A stretch of DNA of 64,000 bases from Candidatus Tepidifontimicrobium thermophilum (GTDB lineage: Bacteria > Sysuimicrobiota > Sysuimicrobiia > Sysuimicrobiales > Sysuimicrobiaceae). Location: assembly GCA_031296405.1 (NCBI GenBank), contig JAVKKH010000002.1, positions 124,001-188,000 of the forward strand, in the 5' to 3' direction. The notes beneath the pieces were generated by a model. The model saw nothing but the letters and a program-made list of their open reading frames with translations. It had not been told where the DNA came from and ran no database searches. Position 1 is the stretch's first letter, and each line of letters opens with the position of its first letter. A program made the position numbers and the translations under genes. Positions 7,662-17,587 of this stretch are shown piece by piece.

Positions 7662-8364
7662 GGCGCTGCTGCCAGGCGCGCCCGACCGGCTTCCTCTGGG
7701 GCCTTCTAGCGTGCTGCTGGCCCGCCGCGGGCTCCACCACCACGTGCCGGCTGTCGCCTGTGCCCTCGCTGCGGGTGGTCACCTTGGGGTCGCCGGCCAG
7801 CTCGGAGTGGACCACGCGCCTTTCACGGGAGTCCATGGGCGGCAGGTGCACCGGCTTGCCCTGCGCCACAGCCCTCCTGGCCGCCCGTCGGGCCAGCTCC
7901 GCCAAGTGCTGCCGCCGCCGGGCGCGGTAACCCCCGATGTCCACCTCCACTTCCGCGCGAGACCCCGTGGCCTGGTGCACCATCGCCGTCAGGACCGTCT
8001 CCACGGCCTCGATGCCCTGACCCCTGCGTCCGATCAGCAGGCCCAGGTCCTCCCCCCGGACGTCCACGAACAGCCCCCGTTCGGTGGCATGGGCCAGCAC
8101 CGACGCGGAAAACCCCATCTTGCTGACCAGGGTGCGGGCCATCTCCGTGGCCGCCGCCAGGGTCTGGGCGTCCGCTGGTTCCTCACGCAACTGCGAGCGG
8201 GGCACCACCCGCACTCGGGCTTCCCGCGCTCCCAAGCCGAACACCCCCCGGGATCCCTCGTCCAGCACGTGGATCTCCGCCTCCTCGCGCGTCAGCCCCG
8301 CCCGCTCCAGCGCCGCGGCGATGGCCTCCTCCACGGTACGTCCCGACGCTACCACCTCTCTCAC
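7651..8364 (-). CDS. jag: RNA-binding protein Jag/KhpB (EloR)
   Basis: RNA-binding cell-elongation regulator. About 237 residues in three parts: Jag-N domain (1-50, VVASGRTVEEAIAAAL), a KH domain with the GxxG loop in IGRRGQG (111-117), and a C-terminal R3H domain (about 175-190, MDSRERRVVHSEL). The GTG at 8364 overlaps the yidC stop in a GTGA junction, which fixes the start; the same frame stays open far upstream across yidC but without homology. Placement directly after yidC is the usual one. Confidence 0.92.
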   Translation of the reverse strand: MREVVASGRTVEEAIAAALERAGLTREEAEIHVLDEGSRGVFGLGAREARVRVVPRSQLREEPADAQTLAAATEMARTLVSKMGFSASVLAHATERGLFVDVRGEDLGLLIGRRGQGIEAVETVLTAMVHQATGSRAEVEVDIGGYRARRRQHLAELARRAARRAVAQGKPVHLPPMDSRERRVVHSELAGDPKVTTRSEGTGDSRHVVVEPAAGQQHARRPQRKPVGRAWQQRRGP

Positions 8365-9107
8365 GCCCTCTCCACCTCCGCCGCCTTCGCCCCGCTCCGC
8401 CGCCTGCCTCTCGCAGGGGAGTCCACCGGCTGGCGCCTGGGCAGACCCACCACGCTCAGGTACTCCGCCACGTACGCGAGGGTGGACGCAAACCAGTACA
8501 GGGACAGCCCCACCGCGAAGTTCAGGCTGAACCAGGCGATCAGAAACGGCATGAACACGAACATCCGCGCCTGCTGGGGGTCCGTCACGGAGACCCTCTG
8601 CTGCAGGTACGTGGACGCCCCGATCAGCACCGGCACCAGCGCGTATGCCGCCGCGGCTCCCCAGCCGTACCTGGCCGGGTCGCTCAGCACCGCGACAGGG
8701 TGCACGAGGAGGTCCCAGGGTCCAAACGGAACGGTCTTGAGGACCTCTCCGCTCCGGGACACGAAGTGCGAGGGGTCGCTGAGGACCCGGTACAGGGCGA
8801 ACAGCACCGGCATCTGCAGCAGCATCGGGAGGCAACCGCCGAAGGGGTTCACGCCGTGCGCCCGGTACAGGTCCATGATCTCCTTGTTCAGCCGCTGGGG
8901 GTCGTCCTTGTACTTGCGCTGTAACGCCTGCAGGTGCGGCTGCAGCTTCTGCATCTCCTTCATGGATCGCAGCTGGCGCCGCGTGAGAGGGTGGAGGACC
9001 AGCTTGACCACCACCGTGAGCGCGATGATGGCCCACCCGTAGGAGCCCGTCACCTCGTACAGGAAACGCAGCAGGGCCGCCAGCTGCGCCACAAGCCATG
9101 CGAACAA
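8361..9107 (-). CDS. yidC: Membrane protein insertase YidC (Oxa1 family, short form)
   Basis: Inserts and folds inner-membrane proteins, alone or with Sec. 248 residues with no large periplasmic domain, as in Gram-positive SpoIIIJ/YidC. Five hydrophobic segments are visible. The positively charged groove residue of the first core helix is a lysine (K35 in ALTVVVKLVLHPL) where most homologs carry arginine. The cytoplasmic coiled-coil hairpin (MKEMQKLQPHLQALQRKY) and the NPFGGCLPMLLQMPVLFALY segment are typical. No lipobox cysteine follows the first helix, unlike SpoIIIJ. Lies 22 bases after yidD. Confidence 0.94.
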   Translation of the reverse strand: MFAWLVAQLAALLRFLYEVTGSYGWAIIALTVVVKLVLHPLTRRQLRSMKEMQKLQPHLQALQRKYKDDPQRLNKEIMDLYRAHGVNPFGGCLPMLLQMPVLFALYRVLSDPSHFVSRSGEVLKTVPFGPWDLLVHPVAVLSDPARYGWGAAAAYALVPVLIGASTYLQQRVSVTDPQQARMFVFMPFLIAWFSLNFAVGLSLYWFASTLAYVAEYLSVVGLPRRQPVDSPARGRRRSGAKAAEVERA

Positions 9108-9129
9108 GCTGTCGCCTCCGATTCCTGCC

Positions 9130-9387
9130 TTACGGCACCGGGTCGTAGCCCCCTGCCGCGAACGGGTGGCAGCGGACCAGCCGCCGTAGCGCCAGCCAGC
9201 TGCCCCGCAGCGCTCCGTACCGGGCGATGGCCTGCGCCGCGTACTCCGAGCACGTGGGCCAGTACCGGCACACCCGGGGAGTCCACCGGGAGACCCGCTG
9301 GTACACCCGGATCGTCCCTACCAGGACCCGTGCGGCTACCCCACGCCCTCGCCCCGCAGCGCCCCCAGCTCCTGCAGCAGGCCCCAC
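9130..9387 (-). CDS. yidD: Membrane protein insertion efficiency factor YidD
   Basis: Small amphipathic protein that helps YidC-dependent insertion. The family core is unmistakable: [12 protein letters not shown], the Cys-rich [13 protein letters not shown], and the ending [14 protein letters not shown]. Homologs begin just before the IRxYQ segment, but here no ATG, GTG or TTG exists there. The nearest usable start in frame is a GTG at 9387, inside rnpA, which gives 85 residues and a 52-base overlap; a CTG or other rare start nearer residue 22 is possible. Confidence 0.85.
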   Translation of the reverse strand: MGPAAGAGGAAGRGRGVAARVLVGTIRVYQRVSRWTPRVCRYWPTCSEYAAQAIARYGALRGSWLALRRLVRCHPFAAGGYDPVP

Positions 9388-9674
9388 AGCTCCTCCCGCA
9401 GCTCCCAGAACGAAGCGCCCGCCGCCTGCGGCCGCGCGCTGACCACCAGGTCCTGAGCCCCAGCCAGGGGGAGCTGGCGCACAATCTCCCGCAACCGCCT
9501 GCGGATCCGGTTGCGTGCCACCGCCTTGCCGACCCTGCGGCCCACCACCACCCCCACCCGCAGCGCGCCCTCTGCCGGGCACCGGTACACCACCAGCAGC
9601 TTGCCGGCCTTCCGTGCACCCTCCGCGTACACCCGCTGGAAGTCCCGGGCCGAGCGCAGACGGTGTGGCTTCAA
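9336..9674 (-). CDS. rnpA: Ribonuclease P protein component
   Basis: Protein subunit of RNase P, which trims the 5' leader of pre-tRNAs. 112 residues. The start [14 protein letters not shown] matches the family's substrate-binding cleft, and the RNA-binding signature [10 protein letters not shown] lies at 54-63. It sits 21 bases downstream of rpmH, as in nearly all bacteria, and overlaps yidD. Confidence 0.95.
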   Translation of the reverse strand: MKPHRLRSARDFQRVYAEGARKAGKLLVVYRCPAEGALRVGVVVGRRVGKAVARNRIRRRLREIVRQLPLAGAQDLVVSARPQAAGASFWELREELWGLLQELGALRGEGVG

Positions 9675-9695
9675 GGATTGTGGGGACAGCGGCTC

Positions 9696-9830
9696 TCAAA
9701 CCGTCAGCCGTCTCCGTCCCGCCTGCCGCCGCCTACGGAGCACGTTCCGCCCGCCGGCGGTCCGCATGCGGGCCCGGAATCCGTGCGTCCGCTTCCTGTG
9801 GCGCCGCTTCGGCTGGTAGGTCCTCTTCAC
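9696..9830 (-). CDS. rpmH: 50S ribosomal protein L34
   Basis: A 44-residue basic protein reading [20 protein letters not shown] at its start and ending RRRLTV, the L34 pattern. It begins with GTG at 9830, with AGGAGGG three bases upstream. It is shorter than many automated gene-length cut-offs. First gene of the leftward rpmH-rnpA-yidD-yidC-jag-rsmG cluster; an extended -10 element lies upstream. Confidence 0.96.
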   Translation of the reverse strand: MKRTYQPKRRHRKRTHGFRARMRTAGGRNVLRRRRQAGRRRLTV

Positions 9831-10234
9831 GCTCCCTCCTCCGGCCGGCCGCTAGTATACCAGCCCCTCCCCGGTCTCGCCACCCTGCGGCTGTGGACAA
9901 CCTGTCCGTAACTCCCCCTCCTGTCCACAAATCCCACCCACCACGGGTTACTGCCCAGGCCACCTCTCGAACCATCTCCTCCTCGGCCCACCGGAATCCA
10001 CAGGTTTTTCAGCTCCTGTGGATAACCGTCTGCCCTCTCCCACACCGCCCGCGCTGTCACCTCACGGTACGTGTACCCAGTTCCTCCTGTCGATCGGGAT
10101 CCCGGACATGCTTTTCACTGCTTGCCACGGCGGCGGCAACTTTCCGAAGAAATCGGTGAAAAACCGCTGCCCCGGCCGCCTCCAGCAGGAGTATGCTGCT
10201 CCTTGGACCAACAGCTCGCCAGCGGGGGCGGGGA
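9831..10234. other. oriC: Probable replication origin (oriC) between rpmH and the dnaA-side genes
   Basis: A 404-base stretch without a gene. DnaA boxes seen: TGTGGACAA at 9892-9900 (8/9 to TTATCCACA on the minus strand), CTGTCCACA at 9921-9929 (7/9), GAATCCACA at 9994-10002 (7/9), and TGTGGATAA at 10017-10025 (perfect box, minus strand). Genes diverge from here in both directions, as expected for leading-strand coding. Further right are the palindrome-like GGTACGTGTACC (10066-10077) and the least GC-rich part of the gap (about 10107-10170), a candidate unwinding region. Strand-skew analysis could not be done by eye. Confidence 0.75.
9854..9862 (-). promoter_or_regulatory. Extended -10 promoter element of rpmH
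   Basis: Reading leftwards, TGGTATACT precedes the rpmH start by about 24 bases. It is an extended -10 box (TGn plus TATACT). No convincing -35 hexamer is seen 16-18 bases further upstream. The same TGnTATnCT form occurs before gyrB and the tRNA-Ser(GGA) gene. Confidence 0.55.
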
Positions 10235-11017
10235 ATGTCGCTGCGCGACCTCCTGACCCAGATCCTGGAGGAGCGGGAGGGCCGGCGAGAGCCCGAAGGC
10301 CCGCCCGAGGTGCGACTCGCTGTGTACGACTCGCCGCTGGCGGAACCCCGTGTGATCTCGCTGTCCAGCGACGACTTCCACGACCTCGTGGGCAAGCTGG
10401 CCGCCGCCACCTTCGACCACGCCCAGCGGCGTGGCGGCCGCATCCCGTACGTGGTGATCCGGGAGATCGTGGAGAACCTGATCCACGCGTACTTCCGCAG
10501 CGCCGTCATCAGCATCAGCGACGACGGCAACACCATCCGCATCTCCGACCAGGGCCCCGGCATCCCGGACAAGGAACGCGCCCTGCAACCCGGGTTCACC
10601 ACCGCGACCCCCACCATGCGGCGGCTCATCCGGGGCGTCGGCTCCGGGCTACCGGTGGCGCGGGAGCAACTGAGCTTCCTGGGCGGGGCCATCACCATCG
10701 AGGACAATCTCAGCGGCGGCACCGTGGTGACCCTTCGACTGCACCCCGAGCGGGCCGCGGCACCCGCGGCCGCCCGAGCCACCCGGCCTGGCGTCACCGA
10801 ACGCCAGCGCCGGGTGCTGCTGCTGGTCGCGGAGATGGGCTCCGCGGGACCCACCGCGGTGGCACGGGAGCTCAGCATCAGCCTGTCCACCGCGTACCGG
10901 GAGCTCGCGGCGCTGGAGAGTCTGGGTCTGGTCCGCGCGCAGCCGCGCGGCCAACGCACGCTCACCGAGCAGGGCGTCCGGTTCGTGGACGAACTGTTCC
11001 GTCCCCCGAAACCGTGA
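10235..11017 (+). CDS. GHKL ATPase fused to a winged-helix DNA-binding domain
   Basis: A 260-residue protein of unknown role between oriC and dnaA. An N-terminal linker (1-60) leads into a histidine-kinase-like ATPase domain with an intact N box (EIVENLIHAYF, E77 and N81), G1 box (SDQGPGIPD, D105) and G2 box (GVGSGLP, 134-140). It has no histidine phospho-acceptor domain, so it resembles anti-sigma kinases or regulator ATPases. Residues about 187-250 form a winged helix (TERQRRVLLLVAEMG, then ISLSTAYRELAALESLGLV). I chose the ATG at 10235 since homology starts there; an ATG at 10193 is also open. A role in reading ATP state at the origin or controlling dnaA is only inference. Confidence 0.8.
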   Translation: MSLRDLLTQILEEREGRREPEGPPEVRLAVYDSPLAEPRVISLSSDDFHDLVGKLAAATFDHAQRRGGRIPYVVIREIVENLIHAYFRSAVISISDDGNTIRISDQGPGIPDKERALQPGFTTATPTMRRLIRGVGSGLPVAREQLSFLGGAITIEDNLSGGTVVTLRLHPERAAAPAAARATRPGVTERQRRVLLLVAEMGSAGPTAVARELSISLSTAYRELAALESLGLVRAQPRGQRTLTEQGVRFVDELFRPPKP

Positions 11018-11079
11018 TCGCTTCCCCTCGACGGATCACTGGTGTACTGTAGGGGCCGTCCAGCCAGGAGGAGTCACCC

Positions 11080-12441
<1,362 letters not shown>

Positions 12442-12559
12442 CCTGCGGACGCCTGTGGGCTGCGCGGTGCTCCCCCGCCCGCTTCCTGCCGCAACTCCCC
12501 GGTGCCCACACTCCATCCCCTGGCCGTCCACGGCGTTCTCCCCAGCCGGCCTTCCCGTC

Positions 12560-12592
12560 GTACAATGGCCGAGGGGATTTTCCCCGTTGTAC
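12560..12592. promoter_or_regulatory. Nested inverted repeat in the dnaA-dnaN spacer
   Basis: GTACAA (12560-12565) and TTGTAC (12587-12592) are inverted, and within them GGGGA-TTT-TCCCC (12573-12585) forms a second, slightly off-centre hairpin. There is no T run after it, so it is not a typical terminator. It could be an operator or an RNA structure in the 235-base dnaA-dnaN gap. The rest of that gap shows a weak DnaA box (TGTGGATGA, 12673-12681) across the dnaN start codon. Confidence 0.4.
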
Positions 12593-12676
12593 ACACTCCC
12601 TATGGCGGCTCCGACGGACTGCTTCGATTTCCAATAAAGACCGGAGCCGTCTGGGGCGGATGGTGGGAGGCTGTGG

Positions 12677-13780
12677 ATGAGGATCCGGTGCGCGCAGGAG
12701 GACCTGAGTCGGGCGATGAGCGCGGTGGGCAGGGCCACGTCCGCGCGCACCACCATGCCCATCCTGGCCAACGTGCTGCTAGAGACCGCCGCGGACAGCT
12801 TGCGGGTGACGGCCACGGACCTGGAGGTGACGGTGCGGGTGCAGATCCCCGCCCAGGTGGAGCGGGGGGGACTGGTGACCCTTCCCTCCCGCCTCCTGGC
12901 GGAGATCACCTCGCACCTGCCGCCGGCTCCGGTGGAGGTGCGGGTGGAGGAGGGGACCTCGGTCGCGGAGATCACCTGCGAGCGGTCCAGCTTCGAGGTG
13001 GTGGGCCTGCCGGCCTCGGACTTCCCCCGAGTACCGGAGGGAGAGGTGGAGCGGGTCTGCACGCTTCCGGGCCCGCTTCTTCGTACGATGATCCGGCAGA
13101 CCCTGTTTGCGGCCAGCACGGACGACACACGGCCTTTCCTGACCGGGGTGTTCGTGACCGGCGAGGGGGACGTTTTGCGGTTCGTGGCCACCGACGGGGG
13201 CAGGCTGGCCTTGCGCAGCGCCCGGGTGGCCCTGGACCGCCCGGTGAGCGCCATCGTGCCCAGCAAGACCATGCACGAGCTGGTGCGGCTGTGCGGCGCG
13301 GTGGAAGGGGACGTGGAGGTCGGGCTGGTGGACAACCAGATGGTGTTCTCTGCGGGTGACGTGCGGGTCTTCACCCGCCTGGTGGGGGGCCAGTTCCCCA
13401 ACTACCAGCAGGTGATCCCGAAGGAATTCAAGCAGCGGGTGCGGGTGGGGACGGAGCGGCTGTACGCGGCGCTGCGGAGGGTGGCCATCACCGCGCGGGA
13501 CTCGGCGACGGTGGTGCGCCTAGCGGCTCAGGAGGGCACCCTGCGCCTGAGCTCCAGCACCCCGGAAGTGGGACGGGCACGGGAGGAGCTGGACGTGGAC
13601 GCCGCCGGGGAGCCCATGGAGGTGGCCTTCAACGCCCGGTTCCTGCTGGACGCGCTGGCGGTGGTGGAGACGGACGAGGTGGCGTTGGAGCTGACGGGGC
13701 CGCTGTCGCCCGGTGCGCTGAGGCCCGTGGGCAGCGAGGAGTACGTGTACGTGGTGGCGCCGGTGCGGGTCTACGGGTGA
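12677..13780 (+). CDS. dnaN: DNA polymerase III sliding clamp (beta subunit)
   Basis: Ring-shaped processivity clamp that tethers polymerases to DNA. 367 residues in three repeated domains, starting MRIRCAQEDLSRAMSAVGRA and containing FLTGVFV, FPNYQQVIP and the C-terminal EYVYVVAPVRVYG, all typical. The last residues, which help form the peptide-binding pocket, are VRVYG rather than the common MPMRL ending. The ATG follows GGGAGG by 6 bases. Its stop overlaps the next gene by 4 bases. Confidence 0.97.
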   Translation: MRIRCAQEDLSRAMSAVGRATSARTTMPILANVLLETAADSLRVTATDLEVTVRVQIPAQVERGGLVTLPSRLLAEITSHLPPAPVEVRVEEGTSVAEITCERSSFEVVGLPASDFPRVPEGEVERVCTLPGPLLRTMIRQTLFAASTDDTRPFLTGVFVTGEGDVLRFVATDGGRLALRSARVALDRPVSAIVPSKTMHELVRLCGAVEGDVEVGLVDNQMVFSAGDVRVFTRLVGGQFPNYQQVIPKEFKQRVRVGTERLYAALRRVAITARDSATVVRLAAQEGTLRLSSSTPEVGRAREELDVDAAGEPMEVAFNARFLLDALAVVETDEVALELTGPLSPGALRPVGSEEYVYVVAPVRVYG

Positions 13781-13998
13781 GCGAGGCGCGGATCCCGATC
13801 CGTGGGGAGTGGATCGAGCTGGGGAAGTTCCTGAAGCTGGTGCGCGCGGTGCCTTCCGGAGGCGCTGCGAAGCGGGTGGTCCAGGCGGGACTCGTGAGGG
13901 TGAACGGGCGGGTGGAGACCCGGCGGGCGGCGAAGCTGCGTCCCGGCGACGTGGTGGAGCTGGAGGGCCGGCGTTGGGTGGTGGGGGCTACGGGGTGA
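13777..13998 (+). CDS. S4-domain RNA-binding protein (YaaA/RlbA type)
   Basis: A 73-residue protein made almost wholly of an S4 RNA-binding fold: IELGKFLKLVRAVPSGGAAKRVVQAGLVRVNGRVETRRAAKLRPGDVV. It occupies the slot between dnaN and recF that the yaaA/rlbA gene holds in Bacillus. Precise function is unsettled; a ribosome-associated role is proposed for the family. Its GTG start overlaps the dnaN stop (GTGA) and its stop overlaps the recF start. Confidence 0.88.
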   Translation: MSEARIPIRGEWIELGKFLKLVRAVPSGGAAKRVVQAGLVRVNGRVETRRAAKLRPGDVVELEGRRWVVGATG

Positions 13999-15044
13999 GG
14001 GCGCTCTGGCTGCTGCTGGTACAGTTCCGGAACCACGGCCGGCTGGAGGCCCGCTTCGAAGCGGGCGTCAACGCGGTGGTGGGGCCCAACGGCGCGGGGA
14101 AGACCAACCTCCTGGAGGCGCTGGACATGGCCGTCACGGGCCGCAGCCACAGGGCCCGCAGGGAAGCAGAGGTGGTCCAGTTCGGAGCGGAGTGGGCGCT
14201 TGTGAGGGCCGCGCTACAGGGAGCGGGGCGGGAGCACCGGTTGGAGGTGCGGGTGGACCGGACCGGGCTCAAGCACCTGCGCGCGGACGGGGTGCCCACC
14301 TCGCGTACCGGTTTTCTCGGCCGGGCGGTTACCCTGTGGAGCGGCCCGGAGGACACCCAGGTGGTCGCAGGTCCTGGGGCCGAGCGGAGGCACCTGCTGG
14401 ACGGGCTTCTGTGCCAGCTCAGCCCCTCGTACTATGACACCCTGCTCCGGTACCACCGGGTGGTCCGGCACCGGAATCGCCTGCTGCGTGCCCAGGCTCC
14501 CCCGCAGGTGTTGGAGGTTTGGGACGATCAGCTGGTGGACCTCGGAACCCGGGTGGTGGAGCGGCGGGCGGGGCTGGTGGACCGCATCGGACGGCCCGCG
14601 GCGCAGTGGGCCGATCGGCTGGGCTGCGGGGCCGTGGAGGTGCGGTACGTTCCCGGATGTCCGCCGGACCCCCAGCTGGCTCGGGAGCGCCTGGTGAGGC
14701 TGCGGCGGGAGGAGTACCGTCGTGGCGTCACGCTGGTGGGGCCGCACCGGGACGAGCTGGAGATCCGGCTGGACGGCTCAGACGCGAGGACGTTCGCCTC
14801 TCGGGGCCAGCAGAGGGGAGTCGTCCTGGCCCTGCGCCTAGCGGAGCGGGAGGTGGTACGGGAGGAGCTGGGCGAAGACCCGGTGCTGTTGCTGGACGAC
14901 GTGGTGGCAGACCTGGACCGCGAGCGCGCCCGCAGCCTGATGCGGGCGCTGGAGGGAGGACCCCAGGTGGTGGCCACCGCCACCGACCGGTTGGAATTTC
15001 CCTGCGACCACGTGGTGGCCCTGGGGAGCGGGGTGGCCTGTTGA
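13995..15044 (+). CDS. recF: DNA replication and repair protein RecF
   Basis: SMC-like ATPase that helps load RecA at gaps and stalled forks. 349 residues. Walker A is GPNGAGKTNLLEAL near residue 30, preceded by the typical QFRNH segment; the ABC signature region is FASRGQQRGVVLALRLAE and Walker B is PVLLLDDVVADLD. The GTG at 13995 overlaps the S4-gene stop (GTGA), which fixes the start although the frame is open upstream. Its stop overlaps the next gene by TTGA. Confidence 0.96.
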   Translation: MRALWLLLVQFRNHGRLEARFEAGVNAVVGPNGAGKTNLLEALDMAVTGRSHRARREAEVVQFGAEWALVRAALQGAGREHRLEVRVDRTGLKHLRADGVPTSRTGFLGRAVTLWSGPEDTQVVAGPGAERRHLLDGLLCQLSPSYYDTLLRYHRVVRHRNRLLRAQAPPQVLEVWDDQLVDLGTRVVERRAGLVDRIGRPAAQWADRLGCGAVEVRYVPGCPPDPQLARERLVRLRREEYRRGVTLVGPHRDELEIRLDGSDARTFASRGQQRGVVLALRLAEREVVREELGEDPVLLLDDVVADLDRERARSLMRALEGGPQVVATATDRLEFPCDHVVALGSGVAC

Positions 15045-15313
15045 GATCGCTGCGGGAGCTGCTGGAGCGTGCGGCACCGCCCGGCGTCCTGGAAGCGGCT
15101 CGGGTGCTGCAGGCGTGGGAGAAGGTGGCGGGCGAGGAGGGCCTCCGGGCCGACGCGGAGTACCGGTCAGGCCGTCTGGTGCTGTCCGCCTCCACCAGTG
15201 CGGCCGCGCAGGAGCTCGCCTTACGTAGCGAAAGCCTCAGGCGACGCGTGAACCAGCACCTGGGGGCGGAGGTGGTCCGAGAGCTGCGCGTGCGGTCCGG
15301 CACCGCGAGGTGA
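15041..15313 (+). CDS. dciA: DUF721 protein, DciA-like helicase loader
   Basis: A 90-residue protein starting LRSLRELLERAAPPGVLEAARVLQAWEKVAGEEG, the DUF721/DciA fold with the conserved Trp (VLQAWEKVAG). DciA loads the replicative helicase in the many bacteria lacking DnaC or DnaI. Position directly after recF, joined by a TTGA overlap, is the usual one. The RVNQHLGAEVVRELRVR ending also matches the family. Whether this copy is the sole helicase loader cannot be seen here. Confidence 0.85.
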   Translation: MRSLRELLERAAPPGVLEAARVLQAWEKVAGEEGLRADAEYRSGRLVLSASTSAAAQELALRSESLRRRVNQHLGAEVVRELRVRSGTAR

Positions 15314-15576
15314 GCGTCGTGTACCTGCACTTGGGGGATGACCGGGTGGTGAGAATGGCAGAGGTCGTGGCCATCCTGGACGCGCGGCTGCTACGAGCTT
15401 CGGAGGCAAACCAGCGGTTCTTCGAGCGGGCGGCGGCGGCTGGGCAGGTGCTGGGTCACAACCTGGCCGGGGCCCGCTCCGTGGTGGTGACCGTCCGCGG
15501 ACTGTATCCCTCGCCCATCTCGGCGGCGACCCTGGCGCGGAGGGCCCGAGCTGGGCTGAAGTCGATCCCCCGCTAG
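15310..15576 (+). CDS. remB: RemB-like regulatory protein (DUF370)
   Basis: An 88-residue protein beginning SVVYLHLGDDRVVRMAEVVAILDARLL, the DUF370 pattern found in Bacillus RemB (YaaB), and occupying the same slot between recF and gyrB. RemA/RemB proteins regulate extracellular matrix genes in Bacillus. The GTG at 15310 overlaps the dciA stop. The C-terminal SVVVTVRGLYPSPISAATLARRA also fits. Supports a Gram-positive-related ancestry. Confidence 0.85.
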   Translation: MSVVYLHLGDDRVVRMAEVVAILDARLLRASEANQRFFERAAAAGQVLGHNLAGARSVVVTVRGLYPSPISAATLARRARAGLKSIPR

Positions 15577-15591
15577 CCCTGAGAGGCCTTC

Positions 15592-15609
15592 ACGCCCGGG
15601 CTCCGGGCG

Positions 15610-15610
<1 letters not shown>
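15592..15610. terminator. GC-rich inverted repeat after remB (possible terminator)
   Basis: ACGCCCGG (15592-15599), a 3-base loop, and CCGGGCGT (15603-15610) form a perfect 8-bp stem. No T run follows, so intrinsic termination is doubtful; the last T is also the first base of the gyrB -35 hexamer. It may act as an attenuating stem or be incidental. Confidence 0.35.
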
Positions 15611-17570
<1,960 letters not shown>

Positions 17571-17587
17571 GAGCCTGAGGGGGCGTC

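Noticed and set aside
12442-12676. dnaA-dnaN gap as the main origin
   Set aside because: Only one weak DnaA-box-like sequence is present; the rpmH-side gap has a perfect box and lies at the point where genes diverge.
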